A DNA stretch of 64,000 nt, from positions 6,448,001 to 6,512,000 of the forward strand of contig NZ_CP108131.1 of the NCBI RefSeq assembly GCF_036203305.1, written 5' to 3'. This DNA comes from Streptomyces sp. NBC_00190. Lineage in GTDB: Bacteria > Actinomycetota > Actinomycetes > Streptomycetales > Streptomycetaceae. Of the stretch, positions 27,290 through 36,363 are shown piece after piece (within the stretch, counting starts at the first letter, position 1; each line of letters begins with the position of its first letter). The translations under genes and the position numbers were made by a program. The notes under the pieces were generated by a model. It ran no database searches and was not told where the DNA came from. It worked only from the letters and a program-made list of their open reading frames with translations.

Positions 27290-27322
27290 CCGATGGGCCC
27301 GACACGACGTCGGGCCCATCGG
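27290..27322 (+). terminator. Strong hairpin terminator after the serine hydrolase pair
   Basis: CCGATGGGCCCGAC (27290-27303) and GTCGGGCCCATCGG (27309-27322) pair perfectly over 14 bp with the loop ACGAC. No T tail follows. Confidence 0.85.
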
Positions 27323-27612
27323 CCTCACCCCCGACCGCCGATGCGATCGCCGTCGCCCCGGCCGGCTTCACCACGGTCAACAAGTGGGAGGCCGGATTCG
27401 CGGACAGCCTCGCCCTCGGTATCCGCTGCGAGGCTCCGGGCATGGGCATCCCCACCGCCTGCACTACGTGAACACCGCCCTCGCTGCCCATCACGCGTAC
27501 CGGCGGAGCCTCGCCTAACTCCTCGAGATTGGGTTCCTGGTCGGGAGCTACGAGCCCCACCGCCCGAAGTCCGGCGGTGGGGCCGACCGTTTCCGCTAGG
27601 AGGAAGCCGTCG
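27323..27612. other. Intergenic stretch with coding-like debris and a hairpin
   Basis: Between the terminator and the small reading frame at 27613 there is no complete gene. A short + strand frame near 27340-27475 looks coding in base use but lacks a start and is closed after about 45 codons; I cannot assign it. GCCCCACCGCC (27554-27564) and GGCGGTGGGGC (27573-27583) form an 11-bp hairpin with an 8-base loop, flanked by a second pairing GGTCGG/CCGACC (27539-27544, 27583-27588). It could be a terminator or a leader structure for the small gene. Confidence 0.4.
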
Positions 27613-27759
27613 ATGAGGCATGCCACTTCGCGTTCCAGGGTCGGTGGGCCGGGAGTCGTGCTGGTCCTGGGCCTCATGGCGGTACTGCTCGACCCTGCCG
27701 TCCCGGAGATGGCCGAAGTCGACCGTGCGCTCAAGTTCCCTGACAAGACACGCCTCTGA
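27613..27759 (+). CDS. Small membrane-like protein of 48 residues, doubtful
   Basis: The frame starts with ATG 8 bases after AGGAGGA, a near-perfect ribosome site, and encodes a basic head (MRHATSRSRVGG), one hydrophobic stretch (PGVVLVLGLMAVLLDPAVP) and an acidic-basic tail. It could be a small membrane protein or the remnant of a larger gene. I do not recognise it. The ribosome site is the main support. Confidence 0.3.
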   Translation: MRHATSRSRVGGPGVVLVLGLMAVLLDPAVPEMAEVDRALKFPDKTRL

Positions 27760-27945
27760 CGGCTCATCACTTTTTCCTGATGCTTGCAACCCTCTTTCAC
27801 TGCCATGTGAACTGTGAAATTGTACGGTCACACTTTCCGCGGCTATGCCGGCTCCGGGAGTGCTCAACTTCCGTTGCCATCACGGTCCGCACCCCCCACC
27901 GCCGTGCCCCACGCACGGCTGCCGACCGGCCTGGAGGCCATCGCC

Positions 27946-29937
27946 ATGCGCAAACCCCCCACTCTCAGGAAACTCACCCAACTGCTGATACCCACCGTGG
28001 CCGTCGCCGGCCTGGGGCTCACCGTGCTCGCCCCCCATGGCGCGGCGACCCCGGCCGGCACTGGGGCACCCAAGTCCGCACCGAGGTCGGCCCCCGCCCC
28101 ACAGCCCGCCTCCGCCACCGTGCTTGCCGCCGATCTCGCACCCGGACACACCGCCGACCCCGCCCGATCGGCCTCGAAGGCCTCGAAGGCCTCGAAGGCC
28201 TCGAACCCCGCGCAACGCCCTCCGCTCCCCGCGGCCCAGAACGCCGCAGAGCGCAAGCAGGCCCGCTCTGCTGCGAAGGCCGCGGCGGACTGCAACGTCA
28301 GCGACTTCACCGCGAAGACCGGCGCTGCCCTGGTCGAGCAGATCAAGAAATCGGAAACCACCTGCATCAACACGCTGTTCGGCGTGACCGGTGAAGACTC
28401 CAAGGCCCTCTTCCGCGAGGAACAGATGGTCACGGTGGCGAACGCACTCAAGGACGTCGCGGCCAACTACCCGGGGGACAACAGCACTTTCGCAACCCAG
28501 GTGGTGCTGTACCTGCGCGCCGGCTACTACATCCAGTACAACCAGCCTGAGAACGTCGGTGAATACGGCCCGACTCTGAAGAGCGCCATTCAGGGTGCCC
28601 TGGATGCCTTCTTCGGCTCGTCCCACGCCTTCGACGTCACCGAGGCCAACGGAGAAACCCTGGGCGAGACGGTCACCCTGATCGACAGCTCCGGAGAGAA
28701 CGCCCGCCACCTCGACGTGGTCAAGCGTCTGCAGAAGGACTACGACTCGTCGTACGACCAGTTCTACGGGATGCTCGCGGCGGTCAACAACACCTACACC
28801 GTGCTCTTCCGCGGCCACCAGCTGCCGGAGTTCGTGGAAGCCGTGAAGGCGGACCCGAGCGTCCTCACCGGACTGCGTGACTTCGCCGTCGCCCACGACG
28901 ATCTGCTCGGCACCGACAAGTCCTACCTGGCCAGCAACGCCGGACGCGAACTCGGCCGCTTCCTGCGGCACGCCGACCTCAAGGACACCGTCAAGCCGTT
29001 GGTCAAGGAGCTGCTCGGCCGCAGCGAAATCACTGGACGCACTGCCCCGCTCTGGGTCGGCCTCGCCGAGATGACGGATGAGTTCGACAAGGGGAACTGC
29101 GCCGAGTACGAAACCTGTGACCTGCAGAACCGCGTGCGCGACGCCGTGCTGACGGTCAAGCACGCATGCGGTCCGAGCGCGAAGATCCTCGCGCAGGAGC
29201 TGACCGCGTCCGAACTCTCGGCCACATGCGACAGCATCCTCAAGCAGGACCCGGTCTTCCACAACATCGTCAAGGACAACGGCCCGGTCAAGGACGACAA
29301 CAACACCAGCATCGAGATCGTCGCCTTCAACTCCAGTACCGACTACAAGACCTACGCCGGTGTCGTCTTCGGCATCGACACCAACAACGGCGGCATGTAC
29401 CTGGAAGGCGACCCGGCCGCTGAGGGCAACCAGCCGCGCTTCATCGCCTACGAGCAGCCGGCCCAGGACGGCGCCTTCCAGATCTGGAACCTCAACCACG
29501 AGTACACCCACTACCTCGACGGCCGCCACGACATGTACGGCGACTTCGCAGCCGGGCAGACCACCCCGACCGTGATGTGGGTCGAGGGTTTCGCCGAGTA
29601 CGTCTCCTACTCGTACCGCGGCATCACCTACGACAGGGCGATCGAGGAGGCGGGCAAGAACACCTACAAGCTCAGCCGGCTCTTCGGGACCACCTACGAC
29701 AACGCCGACACCACCCGTATCTACCAGTGGGGCTATCTGGGCGTCCGTTACATGCTCCAGTCGCACCCCGCGGACGTGGCAACCCTGCTCGGCCACTACC
29801 GCGCAGGCGAGTACGACGCGGCCCACAGCCTGCTCCGCGACACCATCGGCACCAAGTACGACGCCGACTTCGCAGACTGGCTGAGCAAGTGCGCCGGCGG
29901 CGACTGTGGCCAACTGCCGGCCCGGAGCGGCCGGTGA
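27946..29937 (+). CDS. Secreted M9 collagenase-type metallopeptidase
   Basis: A 663-residue exported zinc protease. The start at 27946 has GGAGG 8 bases upstream and opens a signal peptide (MRKPPTLRKL, then LLIPTVAVAGLGLTVLAPHG). A low-complexity linker with SKA repeats follows, then the M9 N-terminal activator domain (CNVSDFTAKTGAALVEQI) and the peptidase domain. The catalytic motif HEYTH is at residues 518-522 (two His ligands, Glu519 the base) and WVEGFAEY gives the third ligand, Glu547. No PKD or collagen-binding domains are attached, so it is a minimal collagenase. It cleaves collagen or gelatin-like peptides outside the cell in characterised relatives. Confidence 0.92.
   Translation: MRKPPTLRKLTQLLIPTVAVAGLGLTVLAPHGAATPAGTGAPKSAPRSAPAPQPASATVLAADLAPGHTADPARSASKASKASKASNPAQRPPLPAAQNAAERKQARSAAKAAADCNVSDFTAKTGAALVEQIKKSETTCINTLFGVTGEDSKALFREEQMVTVANALKDVAANYPGDNSTFATQVVLYLRAGYYIQYNQPENVGEYGPTLKSAIQGALDAFFGSSHAFDVTEANGETLGETVTLIDSSGENARHLDVVKRLQKDYDSSYDQFYGMLAAVNNTYTVLFRGHQLPEFVEAVKADPSVLTGLRDFAVAHDDLLGTDKSYLASNAGRELGRFLRHADLKDTVKPLVKELLGRSEITGRTAPLWVGLAEMTDEFDKGNCAEYETCDLQNRVRDAVLTVKHACGPSAKILAQELTASELSATCDSILKQDPVFHNIVKDNGPVKDDNNTSIEIVAFNSSTDYKTYAGVVFGIDTNNGGMYLEGDPAAEGNQPRFIAYEQPAQDGAFQIWNLNHEYTHYLDGRHDMYGDFAAGQTTPTVMWVEGFAEYVSYSYRGITYDRAIEEAGKNTYKLSRLFGTTYDNADTTRIYQWGYLGVRYMLQSHPADVATLLGHYRAGEYDAAHSLLRDTIGTKYDADFADWLSKCAGGDCGQLPARSGR
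28171..28204 (+). repeat. 9-bp tandem repeat inside the collagenase gene
   Basis: GCCTCGAAG is repeated almost four times without a mismatch and encodes SKA units in the linker between signal peptide and activator domain. The unit length is a multiple of three, so copy-number change would alter linker length but not frame. Confidence 0.85.
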
Positions 29938-29976
29938 CCGGGGCCTCGGCCACCGACAAGAACTGAGGCAGGAGAG

Positions 29977-30015
29977 CCTGGTGTCCCGCGCATCGTTCGT
30001 GCGCGGGACACCAGG
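29977..30015 (+). terminator. Strong hairpin terminator after the collagenase gene
   Basis: CCTGGTGTCCCGCGCA (29977-29992) and TGCGCGGGACACCAGG (30000-30015) pair perfectly over 16 bp with a 7-base loop. Further pairing outside (AGGCAGG with CCTGCCT) is possible across a small bulge. Confidence 0.88.
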
Positions 30016-30275
30016 CCTGCCTTCGCGGGTCCGGGAGCCCCAGCCGAGCGGCTGCAGTCCGGCATGGCCAACTGAAGGCAGCGGAAGAGCAGTGTCATAG
30101 CGCTCTTCTGCCATGGCAGGTGCGATGTCCGCCGACTGGGAGGCGGCCGGCGGCAGGGTGGATCGCTTGATCTGCAGTCCGGCCGCTGCAATCCCCCCAC
30201 GCTCCTGCCTCTACCCTTGAGGCCGCCGGTTGACGGACGACGAACAGCGATGGAAGCGATGGAACGGGACGTGCG

Positions 30276-31964
30276 GTGAAGGCGGGGGAAGCGAATGACG
30301 GAGAACTGATAGGCAAGGTACTCGGGGGGCGTTACCGGGTGACCTCCGTGGTCGGGCGCGGCGGTATGGGAGTGGTCGCCCGGGCGGTGGACGAACTGCT
30401 GAACCGAGAGGTCGCAGTCAAGGTCCTGCGATCCTTCACCGACGCCTCCGCGTCCGAACTTGCCGACCTGCGGACCCGGATGCAGCGGGAGGCGCAGGCA
30501 GCCGCCCGTATCCGGCACAGCGGTGTGGTCAACGTGCACGACGTGACCGAGGAGCAGGGTCTGCCGGTCATCGTCATGGAATTAGTCGACGGGCCTTCGC
30601 TCGACGACGTGTTGACGGAGCGCGGCCCGCTGGATCCGCGCGAGGCCGCGGCGATCGGCGCCAAGCTGATGGAAGCGCTGGACGCCGCGCACCGGGTCGG
30701 CGTACTGCACCGGGACGTCAAGCCCGCCAACGTGCTGATGGAGCAGGGTGGGAGGGTCGTTCTCACTGATTTCGGCATCGCCACCATGGAAGCCTCCGAC
30801 GACGACGCCATGGCCAAGCTGACCCGCAGCGGTGACATCATCGGCTCTCTCGACTACCTGCCACCGGAGCGCGCGCAGGGCAGGGAGCCCGGTCCCGCGT
30901 CGGACATCTGGTCGCTCGGCATGACGCTGTACGCGGCTGTGGAGGGCACTTCGCCTTTCCGCCGCACGTCCGCGTGGTCCACGTTGTCGGCCATCGTCAC
31001 CGAGCCACTGCCGGAGCCCCGCCGGGCTGGACGACTCACGCCGGTGCTCCAGGCGCTGATGGCGAAGGAACCGGAGGACCGGCCCACCGCAGACCAGGCG
31101 CGCGGCATGCTGGAGCGCGTCGCCTCGGGCCGGACGGTGTCCGAGGGCCCGGCTCCCACGCCCATGGTGGTTCCCGGGGCTGCGGCCGCCGTCGTACCGC
31201 CCCCCGGGTTCGGCCCCCCGATGTTTCCCCAGCCCACCCCGCAGCCTCCTCCTCCGCATACTGGCTACGCGCAGCCCAACCTGCCGCCGACGCTTCCGCA
31301 GCCCGGCGCGCCGGTCGCGGGCCCCACTGGAGTCCCCACTCCCGAAACGAGCCGCACCGCAGCCCGTGGCGCACGCGGCCGCAGCCGCACCCTCATCGCC
31401 TCAGCGGCCGCCGTCGTACTCCTCGCCGCAGGCGGCGGAATCACCTATGCTCTGACCGGCCAAGAGGGCGACACGACCGCGAACGGTGCGCAGACGACGC
31501 CGCCCGCCGTCAGTTCCCCGGCGGGCAGCGGCCCGTCGTCCTCCGTTGCTCCGGGCGCCTCCTCGAAGCCGTCTCCCTCGGCGAACAAGACGGGTCCCAC
31601 GACGACGCCCGGCAACAACGGTGCCAAGCCGGCCGAGAGCCCGTCCGCCTCTCCGGAGACCAAGCCAAGTTCCACGGTGAAGGAGCCCACCCCGGTGTCG
31701 ACGGCCTGCACCGGCTGGAGTCACGAGAACCGCAGCAACGGCTACGGCTACCTGCTCGACAACTCCCACCTCTACACCGGGCCGTACGCGGAGTGCAGCT
31801 ACGTGTCCGTGGTCAAGACCGGCGTGAAGGTCTATTACCACTGCTACATCACCAACGCCTATGGCAACAAGTGGGTCTACGCCCGCGCCGAGGGCACGAA
31901 CACCGAAGGCTGGATGTCCAGCACCCACCTCACCCGGGAGAGCGGCACACTGGCCCGCTGCTAG
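30276..31964 (+). CDS. Membrane Ser/Thr protein kinase with extracellular C-terminal domain
   Basis: A 562-residue Hanks-type kinase. Kinase landmarks: VVGRGGMGVVARA (glycine loop), VAVKVL (Lys), LHRDVKPANV (catalytic loop), TDFGIAT, and SLDYLPPERA in place of APE. A Pro-rich linker leads to one membrane helix (residues about 372-393, IASAAAVVLLAAGGGITYAL). Outside lie a Ser/Thr/Pro-rich stretch and a C-terminal domain with four Cys (TACTGWSHENRSNGYGYLLD, then CSYVSVV, YHCYITN, LARC) that looks like a small SH3-like sensor. There are no PASTA repeats. The start is GTG at 30276, after GGAACGGGA. The signal sensed is unknown. Confidence 0.9.
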   Translation: MKAGEANDGELIGKVLGGRYRVTSVVGRGGMGVVARAVDELLNREVAVKVLRSFTDASASELADLRTRMQREAQAAARIRHSGVVNVHDVTEEQGLPVIVMELVDGPSLDDVLTERGPLDPREAAAIGAKLMEALDAAHRVGVLHRDVKPANVLMEQGGRVVLTDFGIATMEASDDDAMAKLTRSGDIIGSLDYLPPERAQGREPGPASDIWSLGMTLYAAVEGTSPFRRTSAWSTLSAIVTEPLPEPRRAGRLTPVLQALMAKEPEDRPTADQARGMLERVASGRTVSEGPAPTPMVVPGAAAAVVPPPGFGPPMFPQPTPQPPPPHTGYAQPNLPPTLPQPGAPVAGPTGVPTPETSRTAARGARGRSRTLIASAAAVVLLAAGGGITYALTGQEGDTTANGAQTTPPAVSSPAGSGPSSSVAPGASSKPSPSANKTGPTTTPGNNGAKPAESPSASPETKPSSTVKEPTPVSTACTGWSHENRSNGYGYLLDNSHLYTGPYAECSYVSVVKTGVKVYYHCYITNAYGNKWVYARAEGTNTEGWMSSTHLTRESGTLARC

Positions 31965-31995
31965 CTTGACTCTGTCGGGGATCTCGTTGTGCGGT

Positions 31996-32053
31996 CGATT
32001 CTCCCCAGCCGCTCCCCAGCGCTGCTTCATTCTCCCCAGATTCTCCCCAGCCG
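31996..32053. repeat. CTCCCCAG repeat array, copy A
   Basis: Three ATTCTCCCCAG units (31998, 32029, 32040) and one shorter CTCCCCAG (32012) lie in 55 bp. The same layout, including the flanking GTGCGGTCG before it, recurs at 47059 and, with mutations, at 40663. It marks the border between the core-like left part and the accessory region. Confidence 0.8.
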
Positions 32054-32175
32054 CAGCGGGTTCTCGACGGTGCTTCCGCTGGTGAGACGGCCCTCCTGGG
32101 GCTTGCTGAGCCGCTTCGCACAGTCGAGGCGGCGGCGTGTGGGCCGAGGAGGCGATTCACGGGCTGTCGTACGTG

Positions 32176-33420
32176 TCACCTCTCGGCCTCCTGCCAGACG
32201 GAGGTGAGCGCCGTAACGGGGTCGCTGTCGGCCGGTCCTGCCGGCCACCAGTCGCCGTCGTCATCCTGGAGGTAGGGGTACCAGCGGGCGTCAGGGCCCA
32301 GGCGCAGCTGGATGCCGTGGTCGGTGAGAGTGAGGCGGTTGCGCCAGGCCCTGAGGGCGGCCCGGGCGGTGGTCATTTCGGTGAGGGCCCCGGTCAGGGC
32401 GCTGCGGGCGGCTGTCATCGCCGTCGGGTCGGGGGTGTAGGGCTGTTCGGCGACGGTGATGCCGGTTGGGCCGCCATACCGCCAGGCGCGGGTGAGGCGG
32501 GCGAACGCGGTCGGTCTGGCACCGGTGTTCTGGATGAGGTGGTGGAACCACTCGGGTCCGCAGTTGCTCGCGGCGATCCGTGCCGCGTCCTCGCGCTGGG
32601 TCAGGTGCAGGCTGGTGGTGTCGCCCGTGAGCAGCCGGGCAGCGCGTGCGGCGGTGTCCGTCATGAGGCGTTCGAGGTCCGTGGTGGACAGACCGGTGCC
32701 GGGTGGCGGGGCGGCGGGCAGTGCGGCGGTGTGGGGGGCCGGTTCGGGGAGATCTGGAAGGGGTGGAGTGTGTTCGGCCAGGGCGGCCCAGGCCGCGTAG
32801 GCGCCGACGGCCGGGAGGCCGGCCGGCGCCGGTGGGGTGGAGGTCGCTTGGGCGGCCGTACGGCGGGCGCGCAGCTGGGCGAGGACCTCCTCGCGTCCGC
32901 GGCCGCGCAGGGCGAACACCACGAAGGGGTCGGCGTCGATGGTGGAGGCGGTGGCGTAGCAGAGTGCGGCGGCGTGTTTGCAGGGGTAGCCCCAGTCGGG
33001 GCAGGAGCATTCGGGGTCGAGTTCGGTGGGCTGCGGGAGCAGGGGGACACCGGCGTGGCGGGCGTCGTCGACGAGTTCGGCGGGCATCTCGCCGTCGAGG
33101 AGTGCGGCGAGATGCCCGGCCCGGGCTGCGATGGTGTCGAGGAGGGTGTCCCACTGGGCGTCGGTGAGGACGGGCAGGTGGACGGTGGAGCGGTAGGGGC
33201 GGGGCCTGCTGCCCTGGACGGCGGCTTTGACCTGGCCGTGGGCGATGGTGGTCGGGCCCACCATGCCCTGGCGGGCGTAGGTGCGTCCGCGGGACAGGCG
33301 CCCCGAGTCCATGGTGGAGTCCTCCAGGGCCGTCACCCATGCCTGGCCCCACCAGGTCTCGGCGAAGGCACGCCTGCCGCGGGCGGGCGTGCGGCGCGGG
33401 CCGGGGATCGAAGGGCTCAT
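32176..33420 (-). CDS. SWIM zinc-finger protein, partner of the SNF2 helicase
   Basis: A 414-residue protein. The SWIM motif CSCPDWGYPCKHAAALCY (CxCx-n-CxH, about residues 138-155) is intact. N-terminal FAETWWGQAWVTALEDST and RTYARQGMV are constant in actinobacterial SWIM proteins that pair with SNF2 helicases. The start overlaps the helicase stop by 4 bases (ATGA at 33417-33420), so the two are coupled. SWIM domains bind DNA or proteins; a role in repair or chromatin-like remodelling is inferred from the pairing only. Confidence 0.9.
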   Translation of the reverse strand: MSPSIPGPRRTPARGRRAFAETWWGQAWVTALEDSTMDSGRLSRGRTYARQGMVGPTTIAHGQVKAAVQGSRPRPYRSTVHLPVLTDAQWDTLLDTIAARAGHLAALLDGEMPAELVDDARHAGVPLLPQPTELDPECSCPDWGYPCKHAAALCYATASTIDADPFVVFALRGRGREEVLAQLRARRTAAQATSTPPAPAGLPAVGAYAAWAALAEHTPPLPDLPEPAPHTAALPAAPPPGTGLSTTDLERLMTDTAARAARLLTGDTTSLHLTQREDAARIAASNCGPEWFHHLIQNTGARPTAFARLTRAWRYGGPTGITVAEQPYTPDPTAMTAARSALTGALTEMTTARAALRAWRNRLTLTDHGIQLRLGPDARWYPYLQDDDGDWWPAGPADSDPVTALTSVWQEAER

Positions 33421-36290
33421 TCCTGCCTCCCCAGGGCGACGAGTTCGGCGAGATCGGCGTCGGACAGTTCGGTCAGAGCGGCCTCACCGGAGCCGACCAC
33501 GGCGTCGGCGAGCGCGCGCTTGGATTCGAGAAGCTTCGACACCTTGTCCTCCACGGTCCCCTCCGCGAGGAGTTTGTGGACCTGTACGGGCTTGTCCTGG
33601 CCGATGCGGTAGGCGCGGTCGGTGGCCTGGTCCTCGACCGCCGGGTTCCACCAGCGGTCGTAGTGCACGACATGGGTGGCACGGGTGAGGTTCAGGCCGG
33701 TGCCCGCGGCCTTCAGGGAGAGCAGGAATACCGGCACCTCGCCGCGCTGGAAGCGGTCCACCATCTCCTCGCGCGCGTTGACGGGGGTGCCGCCGTGCAG
33801 GAGGAGGGTGGGGACGCCTCGTTCCGCGAGGTGCTTCTCCAGCAGGTTCGCCATCTGCCTGTACTGGGTGAAGACCAACACCGACTCGCGTTCGGCGGTG
33901 ATGGTATCGACCAGTTCGTCGAGCAACGCCAGTTTGCCGGAGCGGCCGTGCAGCGGTGTGGACTGGCGCAGGTACTGCGCGGGGTGGTTGCAGATCTGCT
34001 TCAGCGCGGTGAGGAGCTTCAGGATCAGGCCGCGGCGGGCGATGCCCTCGGCTTCGGCGATCTTCGCCATGGTTTCGCGGACCACAGCCTCGTACAGGCT
34101 TGCCTGTTCGGCCGTCAGCGGCACGACGCGGTCGGTCTCGGTCTTGGCGGGCAGTTCGGGCGCGATGCCCGGGTCGGACTTCCTGCGGCGCAGCAGGAAG
34201 GGCCGCACGAGACGAGACAAACGCTCAGCAGCCCGCGGGTCCTCGCCCGACTCGATCGCGCGGGCGTGGCGGTCGCGGAACACGGCGAGTGGTCCGAGGA
34301 GTCCGGGGGTGGTCCAGTCGAGGAGCGCCCACAGTTCGGAGAGGTTGTTCTCCACGGGGGTGCCGGTGAGGGCGACGCGGGCGCGGGTGGGCACGGCGCG
34401 CAGCTCGCGGGCGGTGACGGCGTACGGGTTCTTGACGTGCTGGGCCTCGTCCGCGGCGATCAGCGACCAGGCGTTCTCGGCGAGGGTCTCCCGGTCGCGG
34501 CGCAGGACTCCGTAGGTGACCAGGACGATCTCGTCGTCGGCGAGGTCCTTCAGGTGGCGGTCGCCGCCGTGGTAGCGGCGCACGGGGGTGGAAGGCGCGA
34601 ACCTGGCTGCCTCGCGCTGCCAGTTGCCGAGCAGCGAGGCGGGGCAGACGACGAGTGTGGGGCCCGCGGTGGCGGGGTCGGTCTGGCGGTGCAGGTGCAG
34701 AGCGAGCAGGGTGATGGTCTTGCCCAGGCCCATGTCGTCGGCGAGACAGCCGCCGAGACCGAGCTCGCACATCTCGGCCAGCCAGGCGAGGCCCCGTTTC
34801 TGGTAGTCGCGCAGCGTGGCATTCAGTGCGGTGGGCTGCGGGGCGGGGGTGCGGGATTCGGGGTCGCGGATACGGGCGACGAGGTCGCCGAGCGCACCGA
34901 CCGCCGTGCAGCGAAAGGTCTCCCCGTCCCGCTCCGCTTCGCCGGTCAGCGCGGCGCCCAGCGCCTCCATGGGAGTGAGCGGTTCCATCCGGCGGCGCTT
35001 GGCGCGGGCCACCAGCTTCGGGTCGGCGACCACCCACTGGTCGCGCAGCCGGACGAGGGGGCGGCGCGTCTCCGCGAGGGCGTCCATCTCGGCCTCGGTG
35101 AGCGGGTCTCCGCCGAGCGAGAGCTGCCAGCGGAAGTCGAGCAGGGTGCCGGCGTCGAGCATGCCGCCCGCGCTGGAGCCGGGCGCGGTGCGTTGCCCGA
35201 TCTCCGCGGTCGCGGTGAATGCCTTGACGAGCTCGCGCGGCCAGTGCACGTCGACACCGGCGGCGCGCAGGGTGTCGGTGGCGTCGCCCAGCAGGTCGAA
35301 GGCTTCGTCGTCGGTCAGCCGCAGCCGGTCCGGAGCGGCGTCCTTCAGCAGCCGGTCGAGCGGTGGCCAGACGCGGGCGCCGCGGCGCAGTGCGAGCAGC
35401 GTCTCGGTTTCGGCGCGCGGGCCGAGCAGGCGCTCGGTCTCGGCCGGCTCGCTCCACAGCTGTGCGGCCTCCACGACGAGCGCCGGATCCGCAGCGGTGT
35501 GCAGCTGGAGGACGGCCCGGAAGTGCCGGCGGCGTCCCTCGGGTACGTCGACCCGCAGCGAGACTCGGACGTCGGCGGTGAACGCGGCAGCGGTCTCCTC
35601 GGCCCACTCGTGCAGGGTGGGCACGGCACGCGTCTCGCGCCAGGCGTACGGCAGGGCTCCCATGGCGAGCGGAGCGGCGGGGGTGCGGACCAGGGCGTCG
35701 GCGACCGCGTCGCAGAACCGGCGCACCAGCGCGGCCGGTTCGGCGATCCGCAGCGGGGCAGGACCTGGCTCCGGCAGGCAGTGGCCGTGGGGCGGGAAGG
35801 CGGCGGCGAGGGCGTCCAGCGTCCGACGCTGGGCCGCGTTGAGGGGGCCCGCCTGCCAGGTGTCGTAGCCGGCGGGGGTGAGGGCCGGGTGAAGACGGCC
35901 GTCGGCGAGCAGCCGGAGCGCGAATCGGGCGGCGGTCTGCCAGGCGGCGGCGGACGGGTGCGGTGGCTGTGCCCCGGACAGCGCGGCGACAGCGAGGGCG
36001 ACGGGCAGCGCGTAACCCTCCGCCTTGCGCCGTCTGACCGAGCGGCCGTGCGGCAAGACGAGCTCCGCCGCCTCGGTCTCGATGCCCGCGGGTGCCGTGC
36101 CCTTGGCGGCGGCTGCCCCGGCGGGCTGCCAGAGCAGCAACCGGCCGAGGCGGGACGGCTCGCCGGGCAGGAAGACCGCCGCCCAGCCGTCGTCGAGCAG
36201 GCTCCGGGCCCAGGCAGCCGACTCCGGTGTGGCCAATGGCGGCAGGCTACTCGTGCCTGTGCCCTGCTCCCGTACGAGGACTCGTGCCAC
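33417..36290 (-). CDS. SNF2-family DEAD/DEAH helicase
   Basis: A 957-residue ATPase. An N-terminal ~480-residue region specific to bacterial SNF2 proteins precedes the two RecA-like lobes. Lobe 1 has CLADDMGLGKTITLLAL (Walker A, about residue 517-525), IAADEAQHVKN (motif II) and ALTGTPVENN (motif III). Lobe 2 has VLVFTQYRQMANLL, SLKAAGTGLNLT and DRAYRIGQDKPVQVHKL (motif VI). The start is a GTG at 36290 without a strong ribosome site, so the exact N-terminus is uncertain. The downstream SWIM gene overlaps it. Swi2/Snf2 proteins translocate on duplex DNA. Confidence 0.93.
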   Translation of the reverse strand: MARVLVREQGTGTSSLPPLATPESAAWARSLLDDGWAAVFLPGEPSRLGRLLLWQPAGAAAAKGTAPAGIETEAAELVLPHGRSVRRRKAEGYALPVALAVAALSGAQPPHPSAAAWQTAARFALRLLADGRLHPALTPAGYDTWQAGPLNAAQRRTLDALAAAFPPHGHCLPEPGPAPLRIAEPAALVRRFCDAVADALVRTPAAPLAMGALPYAWRETRAVPTLHEWAEETAAAFTADVRVSLRVDVPEGRRRHFRAVLQLHTAADPALVVEAAQLWSEPAETERLLGPRAETETLLALRRGARVWPPLDRLLKDAAPDRLRLTDDEAFDLLGDATDTLRAAGVDVHWPRELVKAFTATAEIGQRTAPGSSAGGMLDAGTLLDFRWQLSLGGDPLTEAEMDALAETRRPLVRLRDQWVVADPKLVARAKRRRMEPLTPMEALGAALTGEAERDGETFRCTAVGALGDLVARIRDPESRTPAPQPTALNATLRDYQKRGLAWLAEMCELGLGGCLADDMGLGKTITLLALHLHRQTDPATAGPTLVVCPASLLGNWQREAARFAPSTPVRRYHGGDRHLKDLADDEIVLVTYGVLRRDRETLAENAWSLIAADEAQHVKNPYAVTARELRAVPTRARVALTGTPVENNLSELWALLDWTTPGLLGPLAVFRDRHARAIESGEDPRAAERLSRLVRPFLLRRRKSDPGIAPELPAKTETDRVVPLTAEQASLYEAVVRETMAKIAEAEGIARRGLILKLLTALKQICNHPAQYLRQSTPLHGRSGKLALLDELVDTITAERESVLVFTQYRQMANLLEKHLAERGVPTLLLHGGTPVNAREEMVDRFQRGEVPVFLLSLKAAGTGLNLTRATHVVHYDRWWNPAVEDQATDRAYRIGQDKPVQVHKLLAEGTVEDKVSKLLESKRALADAVVGSGEAALTELSDADLAELVALGRQE

Positions 36291-36363
36291 TCGCTTTTCG
36301 CCTCACCGTCGTCCAGGCGGTCTTCACCGCGTCTTCGTCCACCAGCAGGGTCCGACCCCGCCG

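Noticed and set aside
28171..28204. 9-bp repeat as CRISPR or regulatory iterons
   Set aside because: It is in frame inside a coding region and encodes SKA units.
27880..30114. A 744-codon - strand frame opposite the collagenase
   Set aside because: The + strand encodes signal peptide, HEYTH and a terminator; the - strand frame is a composition shadow.
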